Positions 1 through 5,841 of a stretch of DNA of 7,061 bases are shown here, piece by piece. Where the stretch lies: the NCBI GenBank assembly GCA_028678815.1, contig JAJRCS010000012.1, forward strand, positions 1-7,061, given 5' to 3'. Both the position numbers and the translations under genes were made by a program. This DNA is from Methanomicrobiales archaeon. GTDB taxonomy: Archaea; Halobacteriota; Methanomicrobia; Methanomicrobiales; JACTUA01. The notes under the pieces are model-generated. The model saw only the letters and a program-made list of their open reading frames with translations, was not told the origin of the DNA and ran no database searches. How positions within the stretch are numbered: the stretch's first letter is position 1; each line of letters opens with the position of its first letter.

Positions 1-658
1 CCGCGTCCTCCCGGGAGAGGCCGGTGGTGTGGACGGCGACGATAATGGCGTCCGGGAAGAGGCTGCGTATCTCCCCCGCGGTGGGGGCGTCTGCAACGGT
101 CACCGCCACCTTCCGGTACCCAAGGTCGTACGCGGCGCCGGTCCCCCGGACCTGGTCGATGGAGGCCCCTTCCGGATCGAGGATGTACCCCCCGCAGTCC
201 TTGATGCGATCCATCACCCCGGGGATGGGCGAGGTGGAGACGAGGCCGGACATCCTCCCCCCGATCCCCTGGACGAGGGAGGGTGTCGGGGCGATGACCG
301 TCCCCGCCCCGTCGCAGGCGAGGACGACGGCATCCACGAGGCCCGCCCGGATGGCCGCGGAGAGGAGCTCGGATGCCCCGAAGCCCACGAAGTCCCGGCT
401 GTCGGTCACCTCCCGCCTTGGCGTGCACATGCCGAAGGACCGGATCCGGTTCTCGATGTTCGCCCGGATGGCCTCCGGCGTGAAGTCCGCGACCGGCACG
501 GCGAACCTCCGGGCGAGGGGGCACTCGGCGATGCAGGGGGACCCCAGCTCCACGACCCTCCCGTCCCTGATGACCACCCGGGTCCTCCCGATGGCCTCGA
601 CGACATGCACATCCTCCCTCCCGGGATCCTCCCGGGGTACGGTCTCCTTCCTGGCCAT
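1..658 (-). CDS. mmp8: Methanogenesis marker protein 8 (DUF2099 family), 5' part only
   Basis: The minus strand from 658 to the window edge reads openly for 219 codons and is cut at its 3' end. I recognise it as methanogenesis marker protein 8 (DUF2099). Family-like blocks are VHVVEAIGRTRVVIRDGRVVELG (residues 17-39, shown for position only by its core EAIGRTRVVIRDG), NIENRIRSFGMCTP (67-80), LVQGIGGRMSGLVSTSPIPG (128-147) and the DGAGTV stretch (116-121). Cysteines lie at 42, 46, 78, 115 and 155; the C42/C46 pair and C78 could bind a metal or cluster, which is inference. The family is confined to methanogens as far as I know, and I know of no established reaction. The ATG at 656-658 is preferred because GGAGGAG lies 7 nt upstream (minus strand, 666-672). 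Another ATG 7 nt further upstream is out of frame. Divergent from the acyltransferase gene at 782. Family call fairly sure, function unknown. Confidence 0.85.
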   Translation of the reverse strand, partial: MARKETVPREDPGREDVHVVEAIGRTRVVIRDGRVVELGSPCIAECPLARRFAVPVADFTPEAIRANIENRIRSFGMCTPRREVTDSRDFVGFGASELLSAAIRAGLVDAVVLACDGAGTVIAPTPSLVQGIGGRMSGLVSTSPIPGVMDRIKDCGGYILDPEGASIDQVRGTGAAYDLGYRKVAVTVADAPTAGEIRSLFPDAIIVAVHTTGLSREDA

Positions 659-781
659 GGTGCATCTCCTCCTCTCACATCGCCCCGAAGGGGAATGAAC
701 CTGATGGTCCCGCCCTGGCGGGAAGAATTGCACTCCTTCAAGAGCTCCCCGTGCAGATCCTTCCATGGAGAGAGGACTCCC
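659..781. promoter_or_regulatory. Divergent intergenic leader region with two short hairpins
   Basis: This 123-bp gap separates the mmp8 start (minus) from the acyltransferase start (plus). It holds CCCC-GAA-GGGG at 683-693, which on the mmp8 strand is a UUCG-type loop, and a near-perfect palindrome CCCGCC-CT-GGCGGG at 709-722. Strong Shine-Dalgarno-like GGAGGAG precedes mmp8 (666-672, minus), and GAGAGGA (770-776) precedes the plus-strand ATG at 782. I see no convincing TATA-like box in the gap, unlike the other intergenic regions of this window. Both genes here may therefore carry real leaders and rely on SD-dependent initiation. Whether the palindrome is an operator or RNA structure cannot be told from one sequence. 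Confidence 0.4.
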
Positions 782-1543
782 ATGGGTGGCGAGAGGTACT
801 GGGAGATCGATGCCCTGCGGGGGATTGCCATCGTCATGATGGTGATCTTCCATACCGTCTTCGCCCTGGACTTCTTCGGCGCGGCCTCCCTGGAGCCGGC
901 GCAGGGGTTCTGGCGGCTCTTCGCCCTCTCCACGGCGACCCTCTTCATCGCCATCGCCGGGGTCTCCCTCTCGGTGAGCTCGGCCCGGGCGGCCGGTTAC
1001 CTCGACCCGCGGGGGGTCGCCCTGAAGAACCTGAAGCGGGGCGCGGGCCTCCTCCTCCTCGGCATGGGCATCACCCTCGTCACCTGGCTCCTCGTCCCCG
1101 CCGAGTTCATCCTCTTCGGGATCCTCCACTGCATCGGCCTCTCCATCGCCCTCTCCCCCCTCTTCCTCCGGTTCGGGAGGAGGAACATCATCGCGGGGAC
1201 CGTGTTTGTCCTCCTCGCCCCCCTCGTTGCAGCCCTCACCGGCCCCCTCGCCCTCGCGTGGCTCGGTATCCACCCGTCTGACTTCGCGAGCCTCGACTAC
1301 GTGCCCCTCATTCCCTGGTTCGGGGTATTCCTCCTGGGGATGGGCCTCGGGGCCGCCCTCTACCCGGGGGGCCGGAGGGATTTCACGGTGAGTGACGGTG
1401 AGGGGCCTCTCATCCGCCCCCTCACCTTCCTGGGGAGGCACTCCCTCGTTATCTACCTGGTCCACGTGCCCCTCATCCTCCTCGCCCTCGCCCTCATCGT
1501 CCCCGGCTTTTCTGCCCGCCTCCTCTCCCTCATACCGGGCTAG
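782..1543 (+). CDS. DUF1624 / heparan-alpha-glucosaminide N-acetyltransferase-like membrane protein
   Basis: A 253-residue integral membrane protein of the DUF1624 (HGSNAT catalytic-like) family. About seven hydrophobic segments are visible near residues 14-34, 46-66, 86-104, 108-129, 136-158, 173-194 and 220-240. Family signatures are the N-terminal EIDALRGIAIVMMVIFH (8-24, with His24 at the start of the first helix region), FGILHCIGLSIALSP (112-126), DYVPLIPWFGVFLLGMGLG (172-190) and the C-terminal HSLVIYLVHVP (220-230). In the eukaryotic enzyme the family moves acetyl groups across a membrane onto a glucosamine. In archaea the substrate is unknown; a cell-surface glycan is a guess. The ATG at 782 is chosen because the family usually begins just before the EIDALRG block and GAGAGGA lies 5 nt upstream. 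In-frame ATGs at 695 and 704 would add unconserved residues. Full length for the family. Confidence 0.85.
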   Translation: MGGERYWEIDALRGIAIVMMVIFHTVFALDFFGAASLEPAQGFWRLFALSTATLFIAIAGVSLSVSSARAAGYLDPRGVALKNLKRGAGLLLLGMGITLVTWLLVPAEFILFGILHCIGLSIALSPLFLRFGRRNIIAGTVFVLLAPLVAALTGPLALAWLGIHPSDFASLDYVPLIPWFGVFLLGMGLGAALYPGGRRDFTVSDGEGPLIRPLTFLGRHSLVIYLVHVPLILLALALIVPGFSARLLSLIPG

Positions 1544-1559
1544 GCCGCCCGGCCCGAAG

Positions 1560-1570
1560 GCATAAAAACG
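1560..1570 (+). promoter_or_regulatory. Putative TATA box for the thioredoxin-CcdA gene
   Basis: GCATAAAAACG stands out as an A-rich element in otherwise very GC-rich sequence, 17 nt after the preceding stop codon. Its centre (about 1565) is only 7 nt before the ATG at 1572 but 28 nt before an in-frame GTG at 1593. The second spacing matches a leaderless archaeal start and the spacing seen at 5617, 6687 and 6912. Based on position and composition only. Confidence 0.4.
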
Positions 1571-1571
1571 G

Positions 1572-3026
1572 ATGGAGGCGAACCGGTCTAGTGTGCACTC
1601 CCCAAGCCGCGGGGTCCTGAGGAGCCCGGTTTCCGTCTTCCTCCTCGCCCTGCTCCTCCTCGCACCCGCAGCGCTGCCGGCCCCTGCGGCAGAATCCCCC
1701 GGTTCGGTGGTGGGGTACTACTTCACCGGGGAAGGATGCCCCCACTGCGCGAGGGTGAATCCGTCCCTCTTCGGCGAATGGCTGGGGGAGTACCCGGGCC
1801 TCGTGGTGGTGGAGTACGAGGTGTACGGCCACCCGGAGAACGCGGCGGTGATGGCCGGCTACGGGGTCGGCCTCGGGATCCCGGTCCTCACCTTCGGGAG
1901 GAACGCCACCTACACGGGCGATGTCGCCATCCTCCGGGATACCCCCGGGTTCCTCAACGGGACTCCCGGCGGGACCGGGGCCGGGGAGGGGCTGACCTCC
2001 CTCGGGTCCCTGGATATCGCAGGGCTTCCCGGCTATCCCGTGGTCTGGGCCGGTGACCGGGTCGCCATCCGGGAGGGCCCCGGGGGCGACAACCGGGTCC
2101 TCAGGGGCTTCCTCTCCGGCGGTGATCCCGCCGCCCTCCTCGTGGGTACGGGGTACGAGGACCTCGGCCCCGTCACGGCAGGCCACTCGGGCTTCGAGGC
2201 CCGGTTCAACCAGTCCTTCCGGTCAGGGGGCTGGCTCTTCGGGTGGAGCGGCATCGCCCCCGTGGCCACCACCCCGGTCGCCACGGTGACCCCGGGCCCG
2301 ACTCCCACGGAGACCGCCTGCCCGCCGCCCGTGGAGCTCACGGCGACCAAGATCATGGCCCTCGCCGCGGTGAACGCCATCAACCCCTGCGCCCTCGCCG
2401 TCCTCGTGGTCATCCTCCTCGCCATCATCACGGCGAACCCGGGGAAGCGGACGCAGATCCTCTTCGCCGGCCTCGCCTTCGCCCTCTCGGTCTTTGTCTT
2501 CTACCTCATCTACGGGCTCATCCTCGTCTCCGTCCTCTCCACCGTCCGGGAGGCAGCCTCCTTCCAATTCCTCCTCACCCGGGCCCTCGGCCTCGTCTCC
2601 ATCGCCATCGGCCTCTTCCACATCCGGGAGTACTTCACCCCCGGGAAGGATGCCCCGCTGACCGGGATCCCGTCCGGGTGGAAGCCCCGGCTCGGGGAGG
2701 CCCTCAACCGGATCACCACCCCCTGGGGGGCGTTCCTCGTGGGGGGTCTCGTCACCCTCTTCCTCCTCCCCTGCAATATCGGCCCGTACATCATCGGCTG
2801 CGGGATCCTCGCGGTCTACGGGCCCCTCGTCGCCCTCCCCTACCTCCTCCTCTACAACCTGGTCTTCATCCTCCCCATGCTCATCATCACCGTGGTGGTG
2901 TACCTGGGGGTTGCCCGGATCGGGGACGTGAAGGGGTGGCGGGAGGAGAACATCGGGAGGTTCCACCTCATCTCCGGGATCATCATCCTCGTCTTCGGGA
3001 TCCTCCTCCTCTTCGGCTGGATCTGA
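1572..3026 (+). CDS. Exported thioredoxin-like domain fused to CcdA/DsbD-type transmembrane protein
   Basis: A 484-residue protein with two linked redox parts. Residues about 19-41 form a signal or anchor segment. Residues 44-195 are a thioredoxin-like domain facing outside, with the dithiol CPHC at 56-59 and a cis-Pro-like GIPVLTF at 102-108. A Pro/Thr-rich linker spans about 227-254. Residues 260-484 are a CcdA/DsbD-beta-like membrane domain of about six helices with the paired-Cys motifs NPC (271-273) and LPCNIGPY (399-406). In this family those two cysteines carry electrons from cytoplasmic thioredoxin across the membrane. Here the recipient CPHC domain is on the same chain, so it should reduce (or shuffle) disulfides of exported proteins. 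Annotation pipelines may call it cytochrome c biogenesis protein, which is doubtful if the host lacks c-type cytochromes. Possible N-glycosylation sequons are at N111, N129 and N213. The start is uncertain: ATG 1572 is given, but GTG 1593 (477 residues) fits the TATA-like box better. Converges on adenine deaminase with a 26-bp gap. Confidence 0.88.
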   Translation: MEANRSSVHSPSRGVLRSPVSVFLLALLLLAPAALPAPAAESPGSVVGYYFTGEGCPHCARVNPSLFGEWLGEYPGLVVVEYEVYGHPENAAVMAGYGVGLGIPVLTFGRNATYTGDVAILRDTPGFLNGTPGGTGAGEGLTSLGSLDIAGLPGYPVVWAGDRVAIREGPGGDNRVLRGFLSGGDPAALLVGTGYEDLGPVTAGHSGFEARFNQSFRSGGWLFGWSGIAPVATTPVATVTPGPTPTETACPPPVELTATKIMALAAVNAINPCALAVLVVILLAIITANPGKRTQILFAGLAFALSVFVFYLIYGLILVSVLSTVREAASFQFLLTRALGLVSIAIGLFHIREYFTPGKDAPLTGIPSGWKPRLGEALNRITTPWGAFLVGGLVTLFLLPCNIGPYIIGCGILAVYGPLVALPYLLLYNLVFILPMLIITVVVYLGVARIGDVKGWREENIGRFHLISGIIILVFGILLLFGWI

Positions 3027-3030
3027 GCCC

Positions 3031-3051
3031 GGCGAGGGGATTCCCCCGGCC
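3031..3051. terminator. Possible bidirectional hairpin between convergent genes
   Basis: The 26-bp gap between the two convergent stop codons contains an imperfect inverted repeat centred on GGGG-ATT-CCCC (3036-3046), with further pairing on both sides through small bulges. There is no T-tract on either strand. It could slow polymerase in both directions or simply be GC-rich noise. Transcripts of the two flanking genes probably overlap at their 3' ends. Confidence 0.3.
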
Positions 3052-3052
3052 C

Positions 3053-4717
3053 CTATTCTCCGTCTCCCACGAAGAGTTCCACCGGCCGGAAGGCCGAGGC
3101 ATCGAAGAGGCCCCGGGGGGTGATCCGCAGCTCGGGGATTACCGGCAGGGCGAGGAAGGAGAGGTGCATGAAGGCATGGGGGATGCCCCCGAGGGATGCC
3201 ACCACCCGGTCGAGCCGGGCGAGGGCCGCCGCCACCTCGTCGTAGGGCAGGGCCGACATGAGCCCCGCGCACCCGAGGGGCAGGGCGGTTACTTCATCAC
3301 CCTTGACCGCGACCATCCCGCCGTCGGTGGCCGCCACCTCCCGGATGGCCTTCCCGATCTCCCGGTCCGATACCCCTGTCGCAATGATGTTGTGGGCATC
3401 GTGGGAGACCGATGAGGCGATGGCCCCGGACGAGAGGCCGAACCCGTGGACGAGCCCCACCCCGGTGCCGCCCCTCCCGTACCGGTCGCAGGCGACGATC
3501 TTCAGGATGTCCCGGGAGGTATCCGGGAGCTCCTCCCCGCGGACCGGGTACCTGAGCTGCCTCGTCGCGATCTGGCCCGGGACGAGGCCGATGACCCGGG
3601 CTTCCCCGGCGCCCCGGATCCGGAGGGTATCCGGGCCGGGCAGGGTGACGCGGAAGGGGGTGCGGAGCACCGCCGGTGCCCGGTAGGGGATCTCCCCGGC
3701 CGGGACCCCCCTCTTCCAGGTCCTCTTCACCCGGAACTCCCTCCCCTCCCCGAGGACACAGAAGTCCGCGAGCCGGCCGGGCGCGAGGGCCCCGCGGTCC
3801 GTGAGCCCGAACCGCTCGCAGGGGGAGAGGGTTGCCATCCTGAGGGCGAGGGCAGGGTCCAGGCCGAGCTCCACCGCCCGCCGGATGCAGTCGTCGATGT
3901 GCCCGGCCCCCGCGAGGAGGTCGGCGTGCCGGTCGTCGGTGGCAAGGGAGCACCGGGGTGCGGTGCAGGGCGTGACGAGGGGGAGGAGGTCCCCGAGGTT
4001 CCGCTCGGTGGACCCCTCCCGGATCATGATGAACATCCCGCGCCGGAGCTTCTCCCGTGCCTCTTCCAGGGCCGTGCATTCATGGTCGCTCTGGAGCCCC
4101 GCGAGGATGTACGCGTCCAGGGGCTTCCCGGAGAGGCCGGGGGCATGCCCGTCCCGGATCCGGAAGAGGGAGAGCTTCTCCCGGATTTCAGGGTCACCCG
4201 AGAGCACTCCGGGGACGTTCATCATCTCCCCCAGGCCGAGGATCCGGTCCCTGCCCAGGAACTGCCGGAGGTCTGCCGCTGAAAGGATGGCCCCACCGGG
4301 GTCCAGGGGAGCCGAGGGGACGCAGGAGGGGAGCATGACGAGGATATCCAGGGGGGTCCGGGCGGCCTCGGCGAGGATGTACTCGATCCCCTGCACCCCC
4401 GCGACGTTCGCGATCTCGTGGGGGTCGGCGATCACCGTGGTGGTGCCATGGGGGAGGACCGCCCGGGCGTACTCGGTGGGGACGAGGAGGGAGGACTCGA
4501 TGTGGACATGGGCGTCGATGAGCCCCGGGACGACCCGGCCCCCCCCGAGGTCATGGGTCTCCCGGCCCCGGTACTCCCCGAGGCCGGTGATCACGCCGCC
4601 GGTGACGGCAAAGGCGGTCTCCTCCCAGGAGCAGTCGAAGGGGTTGAAGAGGATGCCGCCCGTAAAGACGGCATCGGCCGGCTCCTCACCCGGCGCCGAT
4701 GCGGGGACCCGCGTCAT
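3053..4717 (-). CDS. ade: Adenine deaminase
   Basis: A 554-residue cytoplasmic amidohydrolase that converts adenine to hypoxanthine and ammonia (EC 3.5.4.2) in purine salvage. The diagnostic blocks are all present and in order: GLIDAHVHIESS (65-76, metal His70/His72), PHGTTTVIADPHEIANV (89-105), GLGEMMNVPGV (161-171, likely metal-bridging Glu164), DGHAPGLSGKPLDAY (189-203, His191), SDHE (210-213, His212), REGSTERNL (233-241), ATDDRHADLL (259-268, Asp261) and, in the C-terminal domain, SVSHDAHNIIATG (436-448). Length is normal for an archaeal AdeC, with no extra N-terminal extension. The ATG at 4717 overlaps the 3' end of the upstream gene by 32 bp. I see no in-frame alternative ATG or GTG close downstream, so the overlap is probably real and the gene probably depends on the upstream transcript. 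No TATA-like box is visible before it. Hypoxanthine made here would feed a phosphoribosyltransferase not present in this window. Confidence 0.96.
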   Translation of the reverse strand: MTRVPASAPGEEPADAVFTGGILFNPFDCSWEETAFAVTGGVITGLGEYRGRETHDLGGGRVVPGLIDAHVHIESSLLVPTEYARAVLPHGTTTVIADPHEIANVAGVQGIEYILAEAARTPLDILVMLPSCVPSAPLDPGGAILSAADLRQFLGRDRILGLGEMMNVPGVLSGDPEIREKLSLFRIRDGHAPGLSGKPLDAYILAGLQSDHECTALEEAREKLRRGMFIMIREGSTERNLGDLLPLVTPCTAPRCSLATDDRHADLLAGAGHIDDCIRRAVELGLDPALALRMATLSPCERFGLTDRGALAPGRLADFCVLGEGREFRVKRTWKRGVPAGEIPYRAPAVLRTPFRVTLPGPDTLRIRGAGEARVIGLVPGQIATRQLRYPVRGEELPDTSRDILKIVACDRYGRGGTGVGLVHGFGLSSGAIASSVSHDAHNIIATGVSDREIGKAIREVAATDGGMVAVKGDEVTALPLGCAGLMSALPYDEVAAALARLDRVVASLGGIPHAFMHLSFLALPVIPELRITPRGLFDASAFRPVELFVGDGE

Positions 4718-5099
4718 GGGATTCCACGGTGATGTCCCGGATGACGCTCGCCCTCCGGGCGTTGTCGATGATGAGGTAGAGGTAGAGCCGGTAGGTCCCC
4801 TCCTCCAGGGGGAGGGGGATGGTGAGGGTGCTCGATCCCTGCTCCAGCATGAAGGGAAGGATCTCCCTCGTCACCTCCACCTGCCGGAAGTCCTGGACCC
4901 GGTAGGCGCTGACCTGGAAGGCTGCATCCTCCGGCCCGCCGGTGTTCGTCACCTGGACCCGGAGGTTCTCCCCGTCGTACGCGACGCTCCCGATGGAGGC
5001 CGCGGAGAGGCAGCCGGGGGAGAGGGCGAGGAAGGCGAGGAGGAGGAGGAGGAGGATCACCGATCTCCCGGTGGACATGAACGAAAGGTTCCGTTCCAT
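4686..5099 (-). CDS. Small exported or lipoprotein-like protein of unknown function
   Basis: A 137-residue protein I do not recognise as a named family. Residues 13-28 are a strong hydrophobic run (Leu-rich), followed by LSPGC at 27-30/31, which resembles but does not perfectly match a lipobox. So it is either a lipoprotein with Cys30 as acceptor or an ordinary secreted protein. The mature part (about 35-127) reads as alternating beta strands with NLRVQVTNTGGPEDAAFQV (45-63) and EGTYRLYLYLI (100-110), resembling the small immunoglobulin-like or CARDB-type sandwiches common on archaeal surfaces; that is inference from pattern. The start is uncertain: ATG 5099 lies 11 nt after the GTPase stop and has no SD site. 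A second ATG at 5078 (residue 8) lies about 28 nt after the AT-rich TTTTAAAAAG and would give a cleaner signal peptide. Overlaps adenine deaminase by 32 bp, so it sits between GTPase and ade in an apparent operon. Confidence 0.7.
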   Translation of the reverse strand: MERNLSFMSTGRSVILLLLLLAFLALSPGCLSAASIGSVAYDGENLRVQVTNTGGPEDAAFQVSAYRVQDFRQVEVTREILPFMLEQGSSTLTIPLPLEEGTYRLYLYLIIDNARRASVIRDITVESHDAGPRIGAG

Positions 5100-5100
5100 G

Positions 5101-5110
5101 CTTTTTAAAA
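5101..5110 (-). promoter_or_regulatory. AT-rich box between GTPase and exported-protein genes
   Basis: On the minus strand TTTTAAAAAG fills almost the whole 11-nt gap between the GTPase stop and the next ATG. Its centre is about 28 nt upstream of the internal ATG at 5078, the same geometry as other putative leaderless promoters here. It may be an internal promoter giving the downstream two genes some independence, or an unstructured spacer in a co-transcript. Confidence 0.3.
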
Positions 5111-5617
5111 CTATGGGAGGGGGACCCGTGCCGTGTGGATCTCCTTCAGGAAGGCGCAGAGGGCGGGCTCCACGTTCATGCCGGTCCGTGCCGAGATGAC
5201 ATGGACCGGGAAGCCGGGGGTACAGGCCTTCACCCGGTCGGGGGATGCCCCCGGGCAGTCGACCTTGTTCGCCATCACCGCCACGGGGATGCCCCGGGAC
5301 TTCAGCCACTGGAAGAGGTCGAGGGTGAGCCGGTCCAGCTCCCGGGTGCAGTCCACGATGACGATGGCCCCGTCCATCCCCCGGGAGAGGACCTTCCGGG
5401 CGAACTCGAACCGCTCCTGCCCGGGGGTCCCGAAGAGGAAGACGCTCTGGTCCCCGACCCGGACCCGGCCGAAGTCCATGGCGACGGTGGTGGACCCGTC
5501 CTCGTTCTCGGCCTCGATGTGGCGTGAGAAGGGGTCGAGGGACCGGATGAAGCTCGACTTTCCGGCGTTGTACGCACCGAAGACTACTATCTTGACCTTC
5601 TGCCCGCCCACACCCAT
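5111..5617 (-). CDS. Small Ras/MglA-like GTPase (COG2229 type)
   Basis: A 168-residue single-domain GTPase with every nucleotide motif visible: P-loop GAYNAGKS (14-21), switch-I Thr in GSTTVAMDFG (41-50), switch-II FGTPGQERF (62-70), guanine-specificity NKVD (117-120) and the G5-like SA (142-143). The usual DxxG aspartate is replaced, giving GTPGQ, which is characteristic of the MglA / COG2229 group of bacterial and archaeal small GTPases rather than eukaryotic Ras. No signal peptide, lipid tail or membrane segment is present, so it is cytoplasmic. Related proteins often work with roadblock/LC7-type regulators; none is encoded in this window. The ATG at 5617 is preferred because the AAATATTAAAT box is centred about 29 nt upstream. 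A nearby ATG at 5627 is in another frame. It appears to lead an operon with the exported protein and adenine deaminase. The target process is unknown. Confidence 0.88.
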   Translation of the reverse strand: MGVGGQKVKIVVFGAYNAGKSSFIRSLDPFSRHIEAENEDGSTTVAMDFGRVRVGDQSVFLFGTPGQERFEFARKVLSRGMDGAIVIVDCTRELDRLTLDLFQWLKSRGIPVAVMANKVDCPGASPDRVKACTPGFPVHVISARTGMNVEPALCAFLKEIHTARVPLP

Positions 5618-5640
5618 ACGATACCATGCGCAGCCACCAG

Positions 5641-5662
5641 ATTTAATATTTCCTTTTTGGTG
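5641..5662 (-). promoter_or_regulatory. Promoter of the GTPase operon (BRE-like and TATA box)
   Basis: On the minus strand CACCAAAAAGG (5662-5652) is followed directly by AAATATTAAAT (5651-5641), a purine-rich BRE-like element plus TATA box. The TATA centre lies about 29 nt before the ATG at 5617, predicting an almost leaderless mRNA. The same 11-bp CACCAAAAAGG precedes a TATA-like box on the plus strand at 6761-6771. A second TATA-like sequence, TTATAAA, lies at 5684-5678 on the same strand and could give a longer leader. Confidence 0.65.
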
Positions 5663-5699
5663 CCCGGGAGAATCCCGTTTATAAGGGGGAAGTCACGGT

Positions 5700-5805
5700 T
5701 TTGCCCTGAAAAAGGGACAGAAAAACGGGGGAAATGAAATAACCCTGCAATAAAAATAGGAAGTATTATAAAGAAGTCTTTCTATCCCCTCGCCCGCGCG
5801 GGGGC
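5700..5805 (-). terminator. T-rich terminator region downstream of the unknown two-gene operon
   Basis: Downstream of the stop at 5842 the minus strand first shows a GC palindrome (CCCGCGCGGG, 5793-5802; larger stem possible with 5786-5789 and 5801-5804). It is then AT-rich with three T5 tracts opposite 5752-5756, 5721-5725 and 5709-5713. Archaeal polymerase terminates at such T-tracts without needing a hairpin. The rest of the 5618-5841 gap holds the GTPase promoter and no credible gene. Confidence 0.5.
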
Positions 5806-5841
5806 ATGGTCCCTGAGGAGCTGTCCGGGGAGAAGGGGGGA

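Noticed and set aside
24..698. 224-codon plus-strand frame over mmp8
   Set aside because: Shadow of the recognised minus-strand mmp8; Ser/Thr/Arg/Pro-rich composition typical of antisense GC-rich frames.
29..781. Upstream in-frame extension of the acyltransferase gene, about 251 codons
   Set aside because: It is antisense to mmp8, is Pro/Gly/Asp-rich without domain features, and the family N-terminus and an SD site fit the ATG at 782.
2223..3272. 349-codon minus-strand frame across the CcdA domain
   Set aside because: Extremely Gly/Glu/Asp/Pro-rich and opposite a clearly functional membrane domain; no promoter or SD site.
2243..3415. 390-codon plus-strand frame over CcdA and the 3' end of ade
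   Set aside because: His/Arg/Pro-rich low-complexity translation, out of frame with the real gene and crossing the convergent junction.
3801..5108. 435-codon plus-strand frame over ade and its upstream gene
   Set aside because: Antisense to adenine deaminase whose motifs are complete; no recognisable domain.
4686..5627. 313-codon minus-strand frame joining the GTPase region to the exported protein
   Set aside because: Its first part is the wrong frame of the GTPase gene; only the last 137 codons form a plausible protein.
5770..5781. Short palindrome AAAGA-AG-TCTTT
   Set aside because: Too short and in AT-rich terminator sequence; likely chance.
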